A DNA stretch of 64,000 bases from Azospirillaceae bacterium. GTDB taxonomy: Bacteria; Pseudomonadota; Alphaproteobacteria; Azospirillales; Azospirillaceae. The stretch lies in the NCBI GenBank assembly GCA_028283825.1, contig JAPWJW010000003.1, positions 310,001-374,000 of the forward strand, read 5' to 3'. A program made the position numbers and the translations under genes. The notes under the pieces were generated by a model that saw nothing but the letters and a program-made list of their open reading frames with translations, was not told the DNA's origin and did not search any database. Below are positions 25,343-34,847 of the stretch, in pieces; position 1 is the first letter of the stretch; each line of letters opens with the position of its first letter.

Positions 25343-27325
25343 TCACGCCTGATGGGGCAAGGGGCCTTCCTCCGCCGGGGAGGGGACCGGCACCGGGTCC
25401 AACTGGCGATAATCGGGGACGATATGGTGAAGCAGCGCCTGCAGGCGGCTGGCGTCGCCCGTGGTGCACACGGCGTCCAGTTCATCCAGCGACCGGCGCA
25501 GGATGGCCAGATCGACGGCACGCGGTGAGGCGACCAGCACACCCTCGGCGGCCGTCTGTTCCGGCGGCTCGGCGGCGGCGAACATCTCTTCGTACAGCTT
25601 CTCGCCGGGGCGCAGGCCGGTGAAGGTGATCTTGATGTCCTTGTCGGGGCGCAGGCCGGCCAGACGGATCATCTGCCGCGCCAGGTCCACGATCTTCACC
25701 GGCTGGCCCATGTCCAGCACGAAGATGCGGCCACGGTCGTCCAGGCCGGCGTTCATGCCGTAGGCGGAGGCCTGCAGCACCAGTTCCACCGCCTCGCGCA
25801 CCGTCATGAAATAACGGCACACCTCCGGGTGGGTGACCGTCAGCGGGCCGCCGGCGCGTAGCTGGCGGCTGAACAGCGGCACCACCGAACCGGTGGAGCC
25901 CAACACGTTGCCGAAGCGCACGGTCATGAACCGGGTCTGCCAACCCTTGGCACCGCTGGAGGCGACGATGTCCAGGGCCTGGCAGTAACATTCGGCGATG
26001 CGCTTGGTGGCGCCCATCACGTTGGTGGAACGGACCGCCTTGTCGGTGGAGATCAGCACCATGGCGGCGGAACCGGCGGCTATGGCGGCGTCGGCCACGT
26101 TGCGGGTGCCCAGCACGTTGGTCAGCACGCCTTCCACCGGGTTCAGTTCCACCATGGGAACATGCTTCAGCGCGGCGGCGTGGAACACCAGTTCCGGCGT
26201 TTCCTCGCGGAAGATTTCCAGGATGCGGTTGCGGTCGCGCACATTGGCCAGCACGGCGCGGCAATCCAGGTCCGGGCAATTCTCCCGCATCTCCATCTCG
26301 ATGGAGTACAGGTTGAATTCCCCGTGATCCAGCAGGATCAGGCGGCGCGGCTTCAACTGCGCGATCTGGCGGGTCAGTTCTGAACCGATGGTCCCGCCGG
26401 CACCGGTGACCAGCACGGTGCGGCCGGCCACCAGGCCGTCGATGGCGCGCTTGTCCAGCGCCACCTGCGGGCGGCCCAGCAGATCCTCAATGACGATGGG
26501 GCGCACGGTCATGGGGCCGTCGCTCACTGCGTCGCGGAAGTCCGTCAGGTCGGGCAGGCGGGCCAGGACCAGGTTCAGGGCCTCGCACTTTTCCACCAGG
26601 GCGCCCAGGCGGGTGCCGGATAGGCGGGCGCGGGGGCGGGTCAGGATCAGGCGGCGGGGGCATTGGCCGCCGGCGGCCAGTTCGCCCACCACGGACGACA
26701 GCTCGGCCAGGCGGCCCAGCACCTTCACGCCATGGATCTCGCGGCCGATGCGACCGCCCTTGTCATCCAGGATGCCGACGACGCGATAGGCGGCGTCACG
26801 GTCTGTGGCCATGGCGCGGATGAAAATCTCCGCTTCGTCCCCGGCGCCGACCAGCAGCACGGGGATGCGGTCGCGGGCGTTGCTTTCCAGGATGCCGGCC
26901 AGGCGACGGTCCTTGGCCAGGCGGTACAGCAAACGCGGCCCCCCCAGCAGGACCACCAGCACGAACCAGTTGATCAGCGGGACGGAGCGGGGCAGGGCCT
27001 CCAGCCGCGTCACCAGGAACATCAGCAGCAGGAAGACCAGGATGGTGGTGGTGACGGCCCGCGCGATGGCCATGAGGTCGCGCAGCGAGGCGTAACGCCA
27101 GACCCCGGAGTTCATTCCGAAAACGCGATAAGCGACGGCGGCGATGACCGTGAAGACGACCACCCCCGGCACCATCGCCTGGATATAATGAGAGATACCG
27201 TCACCGACACGCAGATACAGCGAGACGATGAACGAAACGCCGGCCACTAAAATGTCATGAAAATATGCAAGGAACCGCCGATCGAAAAAAAGCGGCAGGT
27301 CGAGTGATTCTTTTATCTTACGCAT
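25343..27325 (-). CDS. Membrane-anchored nucleotide-sugar 4,6-dehydratase/epimerase (CapD/WbpM-like)
   Basis: A 660-aa polysaccharide biosynthesis protein. Four N-terminal transmembrane helices (about 20-135) are followed by a first Rossmann-like nucleotide-binding domain (VLLVGAGDEAEIFIR) and by the catalytic SDR domain with VLVTGAGGTIGSEL (about residue 300) and STDKAVRSTNVMGATKR. In FlaA1/WbpM relatives this acts on UDP-GlcNAc to form the 4-keto-6-deoxy intermediate for O-antigen or capsule sugars. The start at 27325 is preferred to 27358. The 5' end and its upstream DNA are richer in A and T than the rest, which suggests a mosaic origin. No other surface-polysaccharide gene is adjacent. 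Confidence 0.9.
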   Translation of the reverse strand: MRKIKESLDLPLFFDRRFLAYFHDILVAGVSFIVSLYLRVGDGISHYIQAMVPGVVVFTVIAAVAYRVFGMNSGVWRYASLRDLMAIARAVTTTILVFLLLMFLVTRLEALPRSVPLINWFVLVVLLGGPRLLYRLAKDRRLAGILESNARDRIPVLLVGAGDEAEIFIRAMATDRDAAYRVVGILDDKGGRIGREIHGVKVLGRLAELSSVVGELAAGGQCPRRLILTRPRARLSGTRLGALVEKCEALNLVLARLPDLTDFRDAVSDGPMTVRPIVIEDLLGRPQVALDKRAIDGLVAGRTVLVTGAGGTIGSELTRQIAQLKPRRLILLDHGEFNLYSIEMEMRENCPDLDCRAVLANVRDRNRILEIFREETPELVFHAAALKHVPMVELNPVEGVLTNVLGTRNVADAAIAAGSAAMVLISTDKAVRSTNVMGATKRIAECYCQALDIVASSGAKGWQTRFMTVRFGNVLGSTGSVVPLFSRQLRAGGPLTVTHPEVCRYFMTVREAVELVLQASAYGMNAGLDDRGRIFVLDMGQPVKIVDLARQMIRLAGLRPDKDIKITFTGLRPGEKLYEEMFAAAEPPEQTAAEGVLVASPRAVDLAILRRSLDELDAVCTTGDASRLQALLHHIVPDYRQLDPVPVPSPAEEGPLPHQA

Positions 27326-28366
27326 GGCTCCAGCCTGCGGTTGATTGTTTATATTCAATTAACATTCCAGCTTTCAGCCGCTGAATTTCGCGGATGACGC
27401 CATGGTAATTCTAGGCTCCTGACGCGATCCTGACACCATCCGATACTCTGCTGCAAGTGCGAAAAAGAGTTGAGTTGGCCTATGCCTACCCCGTTAGTCG
27501 CGCTTCTTTTCAATGCGCCGTCCGTCGCGCGCCGGCGACGTTCTGGGGCCGCGCGTGTCGGACCGTGGGACTTGTCCAGGATAGTCGGATCAACGCCATG
27601 AACCTATTGGGAATCTTGGTAGCGACACCGCCGGGAGGGTAGTCCTTTCCGGCTAGAAGGGAAGGGATACCTGGGATTGCGGGCCGCTCGGCTGGTATGA
27701 GCGGGGCGCGTCGGCAAGGCTTTGAAGACGCTCGCCGTCCTGCACCGGCGACCTTGGCCGCCTTTGATCGCAAGGCCGCGGGACCGGCTGGTTTGTCACG
27801 TTTGTACTGCGCATGCGCACCCATGTCCTGGGGCGTGGCAAGTCGCTCCGAGACATGGGCTCCAAGGATTGGCCAGGATCGGCGGCTTTTCTCTATCATC
27901 TTGGATTTGCATGTCCATTTCTCGCGAATACTGTCACGCGCCGATCTCCGCCGTGCCGCGTTTACGGCGGCATTTACTTGCATAATTGTTGATAACCCTG
28001 ATGGGCCCAGGTGGTTCATCTTGTGGACGACATATACGTTGGCACCATCAATGACCTTTCTTGGGAACCCGCTCGGGGCGGCCGATTCGTCCCTGAACGC
28101 GGTTTGGGCTTGAACGCGGATTGGGAAAAGGCGGCGGTTGGGCATCTCCTGGTCCTGTATGCGCGCCTTGCCCAGGCGTGTGCCACGCGTCTCCCGGTCA
28201 GATTCCCTGGAAAAAAGGACACGATCTTTAGGGATAGGGCCGGTGAAGGGGCCGTGGCGGTTGATCCGGTATCGCCATGGGCACCGGATCGGTTAGGGTC
28301 TGCCCTCCCCGGCGGGGCGGTGCCAAGCGCCGTTCCCCCAAGTCACACCTAACGGCGTTATCCGTC
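27326..28366. other. 1-kb gene-free region upstream of the restriction endonuclease
   Basis: Several frames of 60-211 codons cross this region on both strands, but none has a recognisable motif, sensible composition and ribosome site together. AT content is raised at the left end (27240-27460) and near 27960. No tRNA, SRP RNA or repeat copy was found. It may be eroded coding DNA, a landing site of foreign DNA, or a long regulatory region. Confidence 0.5.
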
Positions 28367-29170
28367 ATGTTCCCGACCCTGCTAGAACGCGGTTTCCAGG
28401 TGGAATTCCATTCCCATGCGCGGGCCATCCTGGGGGTGGATTTCCCCGATGCCATCGCCGAACTGGACATGGTCATCGGTGCCCTGGCGATTCCCATTGC
28501 GGAAATCGTCGGGTCGGGCGGGGGGGAGGCCAAGATCACGCAGCGCCTGCGTCACGCCCTGTCGGATCATGGCTGGGCCAAGGCGCATTTCACCATCGAG
28601 AAGCGGGTGAACGGCAAGCGCCGCGAGTCCATCAGCCATGAGGTCGACCACGTGCGTGACGTCCCCGGCGTGGGCGTGATCGCGCTGGAGATCGAATGGA
28701 ACAACAAGGACCCGTTCTTCGATCGCGACCTTGAGAACTTCAAGCGCCTGCATGCGGAGGGCGTCATTTCCGTCGGCGTCATCGTCACGCGCGGGCGCAG
28801 CCTGCAGGACGAGATGGTGCCCATGGTGCGCCGCTTCGCCCACAGCCGCGGGCTGGCCTCCGATGCCGACATCCAGGCCCTGGGCCTGCGGCCCACCACC
28901 CGCCAGCAGGACGACGTCAGCCGCCGCCTGGCCGGTGGCGCGCCGTCCTTCGCGGAGGCCTGGGCCGCGTCCTTCTGCCAGGACAAGTACGGGGCGGCCA
29001 CCACCCATTGGCGCAAGCTGGAGGACCGGGTGCACCGGGGCGTGGGCAACCCGTGCCCGCTGCTGCTGATCGGCATTCCGGCCGACGTCGTCACCTTCGA
29101 CGTCCCACTGTCGGAAATGCCCAAGGCGCCGATACCGGAGCCAATCGAGGCGGAGCTGCCTTTCTTTTAA
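28367..29170 (+). CDS. BglII/BstYI-like type II restriction endonuclease
   Basis: A 267-aa protein. The central segment EVDHVRD ... GVIALEIEWNNKDPFFDRDL followed by ISVGVIVTRG matches the core of the BglII/BstYI/BamHI group, where an Asp is followed after a beta turn by Glu-x-Glu/Gln; here the pair would be the EIE after the Asp of VDHVRD. That group cuts palindromes around GATC, but the exact target of this enzyme cannot be read from the sequence. The ATG at 28367 is preferred to upstream codons that lie in non-coding-like DNA. No methyltransferase or control protein is adjacent, so the usual restriction-modification pair is incomplete here. A hairpin repeat starts 3 bases after the stop. 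Confidence 0.75.
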   Translation: MFPTLLERGFQVEFHSHARAILGVDFPDAIAELDMVIGALAIPIAEIVGSGGGEAKITQRLRHALSDHGWAKAHFTIEKRVNGKRRESISHEVDHVRDVPGVGVIALEIEWNNKDPFFDRDLENFKRLHAEGVISVGVIVTRGRSLQDEMVPMVRRFAHSRGLASDADIQALGLRPTTRQQDDVSRRLAGGAPSFAEAWAASFCQDKYGAATTHWRKLEDRVHRGVGNPCPLLLIGIPADVVTFDVPLSEMPKAPIPEPIEAELPFF

Positions 29171-29173
29171 TGC

Positions 29174-29272
29174 CCTCAGGTGGCGGGCGGCCACGTCCGT
29201 GGCCTTGCCTCATCCTCGTTTTGCAGTCCGCCTGCGGCTCCCCGCAAAACTCCGGCGCTCGCGGTCGCGGGC
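29174..29272 (+). repeat. Dispersed three-hairpin intergenic element, copy 3
   Basis: Hairpin 1: GGCCAC-gtcc-GTGGCC (29189-29204). Hairpin 2: GTTTTGC (29218-29224) with GCAAAAC (29244-29250), differing at two paired positions from GATTTCC/GGAAATC in copies 2 and 5. Hairpin 3: GCTCGC-ggtc-GCGGGC (29257-29272, one T-G pair). It begins 3 bases after the stop of the endonuclease gene, in the same direction, and lies between convergent genes. Confidence 0.8.
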
Positions 29273-29296
29273 TATTCAGCTTCCGTCGCGCTTATG

Positions 29297-30568
29297 TCAA
29301 AGCAGGTCGCGCAGGCGGTACCAGAGGCTGGCCAGCACCAGGGCCGGCACGCGCCAGGGCGGGCCGACGAACGTGTCGCGCGGGATCCGGTTGAAGACGT
29401 CGTAGCGTTCCGCCTGGCCCATGACGGCCTCCGCCACCACCCGTCCGCAGATGCCGGTCAGGGCCACGCCGTGGCCGCTGTAGCCTTGCGCGAAATATGT
29501 GGTGGGCGACAGCCGTCCCACCTGGGGCAGGCGGTTGACCGTCATGCCCACCGTGCCCTGCCAGAAATGGCTGATCCCTACCTTCCCCAACTGGGGGAAA
29601 CAGTGATGCATGGCGCCGGCCAGCTTGGCCCGGGCATGCGGCGACGGCCGGCCGGTGAAGCTGGCGCCGCCACCGAACAGCAGGCGGTGGTCGCCGGTGC
29701 GGCGGAAATAGTTCAGGCCGTAATTGGTGTCGGACACCGCGTGGTCGCCGGGCAGCAGCGCCTCGGCTTGCGCCGGGCCCAGCGGTTCGGTCGCCAGCAT
29801 ATAGGTGATCAATGGCACCAGCGTGCGGGCAAGCGGGGGCGCCAAGCCTTCGCCCAGGTAGGCGTTGCCGGCCAGCACCAGGAAGTTCGCCCGCACCGTG
29901 CCGTGCGGGGTCATCACCGTCGGGGTGGCGCCGGTGGTGATGCCAAGCGCCGGCGTGCCCTCGAACAGGCGGGCGCCAGCGCCCCCGGCCGCGCGCGCCA
30001 GCCCCTGGGCATAGGCCAGCGGGTGCAGATGGCCGCTGCCGCTATCCTCCACCCCGCTGTCATAGCGTGGGCTGGCCACCAGGGCGCGCAGGGCGGCCCC
30101 CTCCACCAGGCGCATCCGGTCGTAGCCGACGGCGCGCGCCTCGTCGATCTGGGCCTGCAGGCCGGCACGGTGACGGGGCTTGGCGGTGGCGTTGATATAG
30201 CCCCAGCGCAGGTCGCAGGCGATGGCGTGCCGCTGTACCCGGTCCACCAGCAGGGCCTTGGCCTCTTCCGCCAGGTGCCACAGGCGGCGGGCGTCGTCGC
30301 GTCCCACCAGCCGGGCGATGGTGCCGACCGACTTGTTGAAGCCGCTGATCATCTGGCCGCCATTGCGGCCCGACGCGCCCCAGCCCACCCGTTCCGCTTC
30401 CAGAACGACCACGCCGTAGCCGCGCTCCGCCAAGGTCAGGGCGGTGGACAGGCCGGTATAACCGGCACCGACGACGCAGACGTCGCAACGGATGTCGCCC
30501 CGCAGCGTCGGGGCCGGGGGGCCGGGCGGGGATGATTGGACGTACCAGCTGTCCGGGAAGCCCGTCAT
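29297..30568 (-). CDS. puuB: FAD-dependent oxidoreductase, gamma-glutamylputrescine oxidase type
   Basis: A 423-aa DadA/PuuB-family flavoenzyme. The FAD-binding motif VVGAGYTGLSTALTLAERG is at about residues 31-49, followed by GWGASGRNGGQM, a signature of this branch, and a C-terminal FAD motif in YFAQGYSGHGVALT. PuuB oxidises gamma-glutamylputrescine to the aldehyde in putrescine degradation; the assignment is supported by the divergent puuA-like gene and by polyamine transport genes nearby, although glycine/sarcosine-type oxidases look similar. The ATG at 30568 overlaps the stop of the PAP2 gene (ATGA); ATG 30580 is an alternative. Confidence 0.85.
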   Translation of the reverse strand: MTGFPDSWYVQSSPPGPPAPTLRGDIRCDVCVVGAGYTGLSTALTLAERGYGVVVLEAERVGWGASGRNGGQMISGFNKSVGTIARLVGRDDARRLWHLAEEAKALLVDRVQRHAIACDLRWGYINATAKPRHRAGLQAQIDEARAVGYDRMRLVEGAALRALVASPRYDSGVEDSGSGHLHPLAYAQGLARAAGGAGARLFEGTPALGITTGATPTVMTPHGTVRANFLVLAGNAYLGEGLAPPLARTLVPLITYMLATEPLGPAQAEALLPGDHAVSDTNYGLNYFRRTGDHRLLFGGGASFTGRPSPHARAKLAGAMHHCFPQLGKVGISHFWQGTVGMTVNRLPQVGRLSPTTYFAQGYSGHGVALTGICGRVVAEAVMGQAERYDVFNRIPRDTFVGPPWRVPALVLASLWYRLRDLL

Positions 30569-31284
30569 CCAGGCAGCCATTCGCGCCACAGCGCCGCCGT
30601 CGCCTGGCGCCCGTAGAGCGCCGCATGCAGCACGGCGCTGGTCAGCACCGCCAGGACGCCGGCGTACATCACGTCGCTGAAGAAGTGCCCGCCCATGCCG
30701 ATGCGCAACAGTCCCACGCCGGCCCCCACGGCCAACCCACCCCAGAACAGGGTGCGCCGGCGCCGGCCGGTATAGGCGAAGCTGTGCAGGAAGAAGGCCA
30801 GCACCGGATCCCCCGCCACGAAGGAGCAGTTGCGGCCGCAGTTGGCCTTGGGCGCCGGCAGCAGGGGCGGGGTGTAGGGTGCCGTGCCGCCAAACGCCAC
30901 CACCTGGACGGGCCGGGCGCGATGCCAATGGTCCTTCAGGATGCTGTTGCCGATCAGGCCGGGGCCGATGGCCAGCGACAGCAGCAGGAAGGTCCAGGCG
31001 CGGGCGTCGGCCCCGAACAGCGGGCGATGGCGCCAGGCGGTCCAGGCCGTGCCCAGCACCAGCGCCCCGGCCATCACCCGCGCCCCCACCTGCACCGCCT
31101 CGTGCAGGACGTTGGCGACGGGATCGGCGCGCCAGGCGAACCCGTTCGCCGCCGTCCAGAACCAGCCGGATATGGCCAGGTCCAGGCCGGGCGACACCAC
31201 CATCCAGGCCAGCAGGGCCAAAAGGCCGCCGGCCGCCAGCCAGGTGAGGGCGCGCCAGAGGGGGGCACGGGTCGGGGGGATCAT
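30565..31284 (-). CDS. PAP2-family membrane phosphatase
   Basis: A 239-aa membrane protein with about six hydrophobic segments. PAP2 motif 1 is KDHWHRARP; motif 3 is RIGMGGHFFSDV. Motif 2, normally PSGH, reads CSFVAGD here, so the usual histidine is an Asp, as in a divergent branch of the family. Members remove phosphate from lipid A, phosphatidylglycerophosphate, undecaprenyl pyrophosphate or sphingolipid phosphates; the substrate is open. The ATG at 31284 is chosen because the 41 upstream codons are non-coding in type. The stop overlaps the puuB start by 4 bases, an odd pairing with a polyamine enzyme. Confidence 0.85.
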   Translation of the reverse strand: MIPPTRAPLWRALTWLAAGGLLALLAWMVVSPGLDLAISGWFWTAANGFAWRADPVANVLHEAVQVGARVMAGALVLGTAWTAWRHRPLFGADARAWTFLLLSLAIGPGLIGNSILKDHWHRARPVQVVAFGGTAPYTPPLLPAPKANCGRNCSFVAGDPVLAFFLHSFAYTGRRRRTLFWGGLAVGAGVGLLRIGMGGHFFSDVMYAGVLAVLTSAVLHAALYGRQATAALWREWLPG

Positions 31285-31565
31285 GAGGGGCGTTCCAATG
31301 CAGGTGACCCGTCCGCAGATAGCACCGGGCTGGCGCGGTGTCATCCCGCTGGCACCCTTCGCCTCACCTTTTGAGGGGGTGGATGCCTGGCGGGGCCTAG
31401 GCCGCAAGCGCTAGCGCTCCGCCCGGGTTTGGGCCCTGGCCCGCCCCAATGCCGCCCCTTTATGATGGGACGGTCCCTTGGATTTCCGTCCGTTTATCGG
31501 ACCTTAAGCCCCGCCGCCGTGTGTTTCCCAACTGCGCTCGGGGCCTGATCGAGGTGCACGACCCC

Positions 31566-32906
31566 ATGTCCGTCCTGGAAGAATTCATCCGCAGCAACCG
31601 CATCACCGAGGTGGAGTGCCTGGTGCCCGACCTGTCCGGCATCGCCCGGGGCAAGATCGTGCCGGCGGAGAAGTTCCTGCGCATCCTGCGCGACCGCGGC
31701 CTGCGCCTGCCGGAAAGCGTCTTCATCCAGACCGTCACCGGCGACACGCCGCCCAACGGCATCACCAGCCCGGAGAATTCCGACGTCTACATGTTGCCGG
31801 ACCCCACGTCGGTGCGTTTCGTGCCCTGGTATGAGGCGCCGACGGCGGCCGTCATCTGCGACTGCGTCTATGCCGATGGCGGCCATGTCGACATCTCCCC
31901 CCGCTGGCTGCTGAAGCGGGTGCTGGATCTGTATGCCGAGCGTGGATGGAAGCCCCTGGTGGCGCCGGAGCTGGAATTCTTCCTGGTGGCGGTGAACAAG
32001 GACCCGGACTATCCCCTGACCCCACCGGTGGGCCGGTCCGGCCGGCAGGAAAGCGGGCGCCAGGCCTTCGGCATCGACGCGGTCAACGAGTTCGACCCCA
32101 TCTTCGAGGCGGTCTACGATTACTGTGAGAAGCAGGACATCGACGTCGACACCATGAGCCATGAGGCCGGTGCCGCCCAGATCGAGATCAACTTCAACCA
32201 TGGCGACGCGCTGAGCCTGGCCGACCAGGTGTTCCTGTTCAAACGCACGGTGCGCGAGGCGGCCATCCGCCACAACGTCTACGCCACCTTCATGGCCAAG
32301 CCCATGCAGAACCAGCCGGGCAGCGCCATGCATGTCCACCAGTCGCTGGTGGATGCCGACACCGGTCGCAACCTGTTCGCCCATGCCGATGGTGAGGACA
32401 CCGGCCTGTTCATGAGCTACATCGCCGGCCTGCAGAAATACCTGCCCAGCGCCATGCCCCTGCTGGCGCCCAACGTGAACAGCTATCGCCGGCTGGTGCA
32501 GGGATCGGACGCGCCCATCAATGTGCATTGGGGTCGCGACAACCGCACCGTGGGCTTTCGCGTGCCCCTCAGCCCGCCGGAGGCGCGGCGGGTGGAGAAC
32601 CGCGTGGCCGGCGCCGACGCCAACCCCTATCTGGCCATCGCCGCCAGCCTGGCCTGCGGCTATCTGGGCATGGTCCACGAACTGGAACCGACGGAACCGG
32701 TGAAGGGGACGGCCCACCGCCTGGCCTTCACCCTGCCGCGCCACCAGGGCGATGCCCTGGCCAAGCTGAACGCCTGCCGCCCCCTGAAAGAACTGTTCGG
32801 CGAACGCTTCATCGCCAGCATCACCGCCGTGAAGCAGGCGGAGGACGCGGCCTATCAGCAGGTGATCTCCAGCTGGGAGCGGGAAAACCTGTTGCTTAAC
32901 GTATAA
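31566..32906 (+). CDS. puuA: Glutamine synthetase-family gamma-glutamylputrescine synthetase
   Basis: A 446-aa GS-fold ligase. The N-terminal beta-grasp part (MSVLEEFIRSNRITEVECL) is followed by the catalytic barrel with APELEFFLV, EAGAAQIEINFNHGDAL, the ATP/ammonia-site region AKPMQNQPGSAMHVHQSL, and VHWGRDNRTVGFRVP, with Arg/Glu in RRVENRVAGADANPYLA. It lacks the adenylylation Tyr loop of GlnA. PuuA joins glutamate to putrescine, the first step of the Puu pathway. The choice over other GS-like ligases rests on the divergent puuB and the nearby pot and aguA genes. The start at 31566 is more typical than 31449. A hairpin repeat begins immediately after the stop. Confidence 0.85.
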   Translation: MSVLEEFIRSNRITEVECLVPDLSGIARGKIVPAEKFLRILRDRGLRLPESVFIQTVTGDTPPNGITSPENSDVYMLPDPTSVRFVPWYEAPTAAVICDCVYADGGHVDISPRWLLKRVLDLYAERGWKPLVAPELEFFLVAVNKDPDYPLTPPVGRSGRQESGRQAFGIDAVNEFDPIFEAVYDYCEKQDIDVDTMSHEAGAAQIEINFNHGDALSLADQVFLFKRTVREAAIRHNVYATFMAKPMQNQPGSAMHVHQSLVDADTGRNLFAHADGEDTGLFMSYIAGLQKYLPSAMPLLAPNVNSYRRLVQGSDAPINVHWGRDNRTVGFRVPLSPPEARRVENRVAGADANPYLAIAASLACGYLGMVHELEPTEPVKGTAHRLAFTLPRHQGDALAKLNACRPLKELFGERFIASITAVKQAEDAAYQQVISSWERENLLLNV

Positions 32907-32908
32907 TT

Positions 32909-33006
32909 CCTCAAACGCCGGCAGCCGCATCCGCGGCTTTGGCTTGTCCTCGACTACCAGTCCGCTTCGCTCCCCGGAAGTCTCTGGCGCCCGCGGTCAC
33001 GACCGG
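32909..33006 (+). repeat. Dispersed three-hairpin intergenic element, copy 4
   Basis: Hairpin 1: AGCCGC-atcc-GCGGCT (32923-32938). Hairpin 2: GACTACC (32952-32958) with GGAAGTC (32976-32982), where T to C is matched by A to G; one A-A mismatch. Hairpin 3 is degenerate (only GGTC/GACC remains), so the right end is approximate. It begins 2 bases after the puuA stop, same direction. Confidence 0.72.
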
Positions 33007-33038
33007 CACCGGTGGCTTGGCCGCTTATGGCACGGCGT

Positions 33039-34724
33039 TCAGCGGATGTTGGAAAGGAAGGCGTGGACCTGGCCGCGCAGCCGGTCGGCCTCCACCGACA
33101 GGGCGCCGGCGGCGGTGTGAACGGTGTGGGCGACGGCGCCCGTCTCGGCCACCGCCTGGCGGGCGGCGGCGACGTTGCCGGAGACCTGGCGCGTGCCGGT
33201 GGCGGCCTGCTGCACGTTGCCGGCGATTTCCGCCGTGGCGGCGCCCTGTTCCTCCACCGCCGCGGCGATGGCGGAGGTGATCTCGTTCATGCGGTGCACG
33301 GTCTGGCCGATGGCGGCGATGGCGTTGACGGCGGCCCCGGTCATGCCCTGGATCTCCGCCACCTTGGCCTGGATTTCCTCGGTCGCCCGCGCGGTCTGGG
33401 TCGCCAGGCTCTTGACCTCGCTGGCCACGACGGCGAAACCCTTGCCGGCCTCACCCGCACGGGCCGCCTCGATGGTCGCGTTCAGGGCCAGCAGGTTGGT
33501 CTGGCCGGCGATGCCGGTGATCAGCGCCACGATGTCACCGACGCGCGCTGCCGAATCCGCCAGCTCGCCCATGGCGGTGCTGGTCCGGCCGACCTCATTC
33601 ACCGCGTCGGCGGCGATGGCCGATGACTGCGTGATCTGGCGTGCGATTTCGGAGATGGAGGCGCTGAGCTCCTCGGTGGCGGCGGCCACGGTGGCGACGT
33701 TGGCGCTGGTCTGTTCGGCCGCCGCGGCGGCCGAGGTGGTCTGGCCTTCCGCCTGGGCCGCGGCGGTGGAGGCGGTGTCGGTGGAGGCCGTCATCTGGCT
33801 GGCGGCGGTGGCGATGCCGTCCACCACGCCCTTGACGCCGCGTTCGAACTCATCGGCCAGGCGGGCCAAGGCCGCTTTCCGTTCCCGCTCGGCCTCCGCC
33901 TTCATCTCTTCCTGCCGCCGGCGCAGGCTGACGGCCTCGGCGGAGCGGTCGCGCAGCACGTTCACGGCCTGGGCCAGCGTGCCGATCTCGTCCTTGCGGC
34001 CGGTGCCCGGCACGGCGACATCCAGGTCGCCGTCCGCCAACCGGTTGGTGACGCCGGTCAGGCGCAGCAGCGGGCCGGTGATACCCCGGCTGAGCCACAG
34101 CGCCAGGCCCAGGGTCAGCAGGGCCAGTGCCGCCACGGTCCCACCGGTGCGCAGGGCCGCGTCACGCGCCGCCGCGTCGACATCGTCCAGGTAGATGCCG
34201 GAGGAGACCACCCATTGCCAGGCGCCGGTCATCTTGGAGTAGGTGACCTTGCGGGACGGGAGTGCGCCGGGCTTGGGCGGCCAGACGTAATAGCTGAAGC
34301 CGCCGCCGTCCCGGCCCCGGTCCAGCATGTCCTGGGCATAGTGGACACCGTTGGCGTCGGTGGCGTCGATGTTGCGCTTGCCCTCGGTGGCGCGGCTCTG
34401 GCCGCTGGCCAGCGTCAGGCCGGTAAGGTCGTGGATGACCGCGTAGTTGCTGCCGTCGTAGCGGAACCCCCGCACCAGGTCGGCGGCCAGCAACTGGGCC
34501 TGGTCCTGCGCCATTTCCCCCGCCGCCGCCTTTTTCTCCAGCGCCTCGATGATGCTGACCACGCCTTCGGTGGCGATGCGGGCGCGGGCCTGCCGTTCCT
34601 CCAGGATGGTGCGGTTGGCATTCACCACGGTGTAGGCGCCCAGCGCCGCCAGGGCGATGATGGCCAGGGTGGGGATAAGCAGGATGCGGCCGCTGATGCC
34701 GCGCAGCGCTTGGGGAAGAGGCAT
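33039..34724 (-). CDS. Methyl-accepting chemotaxis protein with sCache_2-type sensor
   Basis: A 561-aa chemoreceptor. TM1 (about 13-35), a periplasmic single-Cache domain (about 40-190; [25 protein letters not shown] and [18 protein letters not shown] are typical), TM2 (about 193-212), HAMP (about 213-266), and a long cytoplasmic coiled coil whose tip reads [20 protein letters not shown] with the signalling hairpin. The far C-terminus has no CheR/CheB tether pentapeptide. Cache_2 receptors often sense organic acids or amines. It lies beside polyamine genes, but nothing in the sequence fixes the ligand. Confidence 0.93.
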   Translation of the reverse strand: MPLPQALRGISGRILLIPTLAIIALAALGAYTVVNANRTILEERQARARIATEGVVSIIEALEKKAAAGEMAQDQAQLLAADLVRGFRYDGSNYAVIHDLTGLTLASGQSRATEGKRNIDATDANGVHYAQDMLDRGRDGGGFSYYVWPPKPGALPSRKVTYSKMTGAWQWVVSSGIYLDDVDAAARDAALRTGGTVAALALLTLGLALWLSRGITGPLLRLTGVTNRLADGDLDVAVPGTGRKDEIGTLAQAVNVLRDRSAEAVSLRRRQEEMKAEAERERKAALARLADEFERGVKGVVDGIATAASQMTASTDTASTAAAQAEGQTTSAAAAAEQTSANVATVAAATEELSASISEIARQITQSSAIAADAVNEVGRTSTAMGELADSAARVGDIVALITGIAGQTNLLALNATIEAARAGEAGKGFAVVASEVKSLATQTARATEEIQAKVAEIQGMTGAAVNAIAAIGQTVHRMNEITSAIAAAVEEQGAATAEIAGNVQQAATGTRQVSGNVAAARQAVAETGAVAHTVHTAAGALSVEADRLRGQVHAFLSNIR

Positions 34725-34847
34725 GGGGAAATCACCAGGCAGGACGGGAAAGGGGCGGAGCGCCGCCTAACAGCTGGCTATATCCGGTCCTTGAACAAGG
34801 TGTGGACGCTATAATGATAGCAACGCCGCCGGGCCCAAGGCGTAAAT

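Noticed and set aside
27510-28145. 211-codon minus-strand frame in the gene-free region
   Set aside because: No ribosome site, no recognisable segment, and basic random-like composition; competing frames cover the same DNA on the other strand.
28011-28352. 113-codon plus-strand frame just before the endonuclease gene (possible control protein)
   Set aside because: No helix-turn-helix pattern; the C-terminal half is Pro/Gly/Ala-rich and looks like untranslated DNA.
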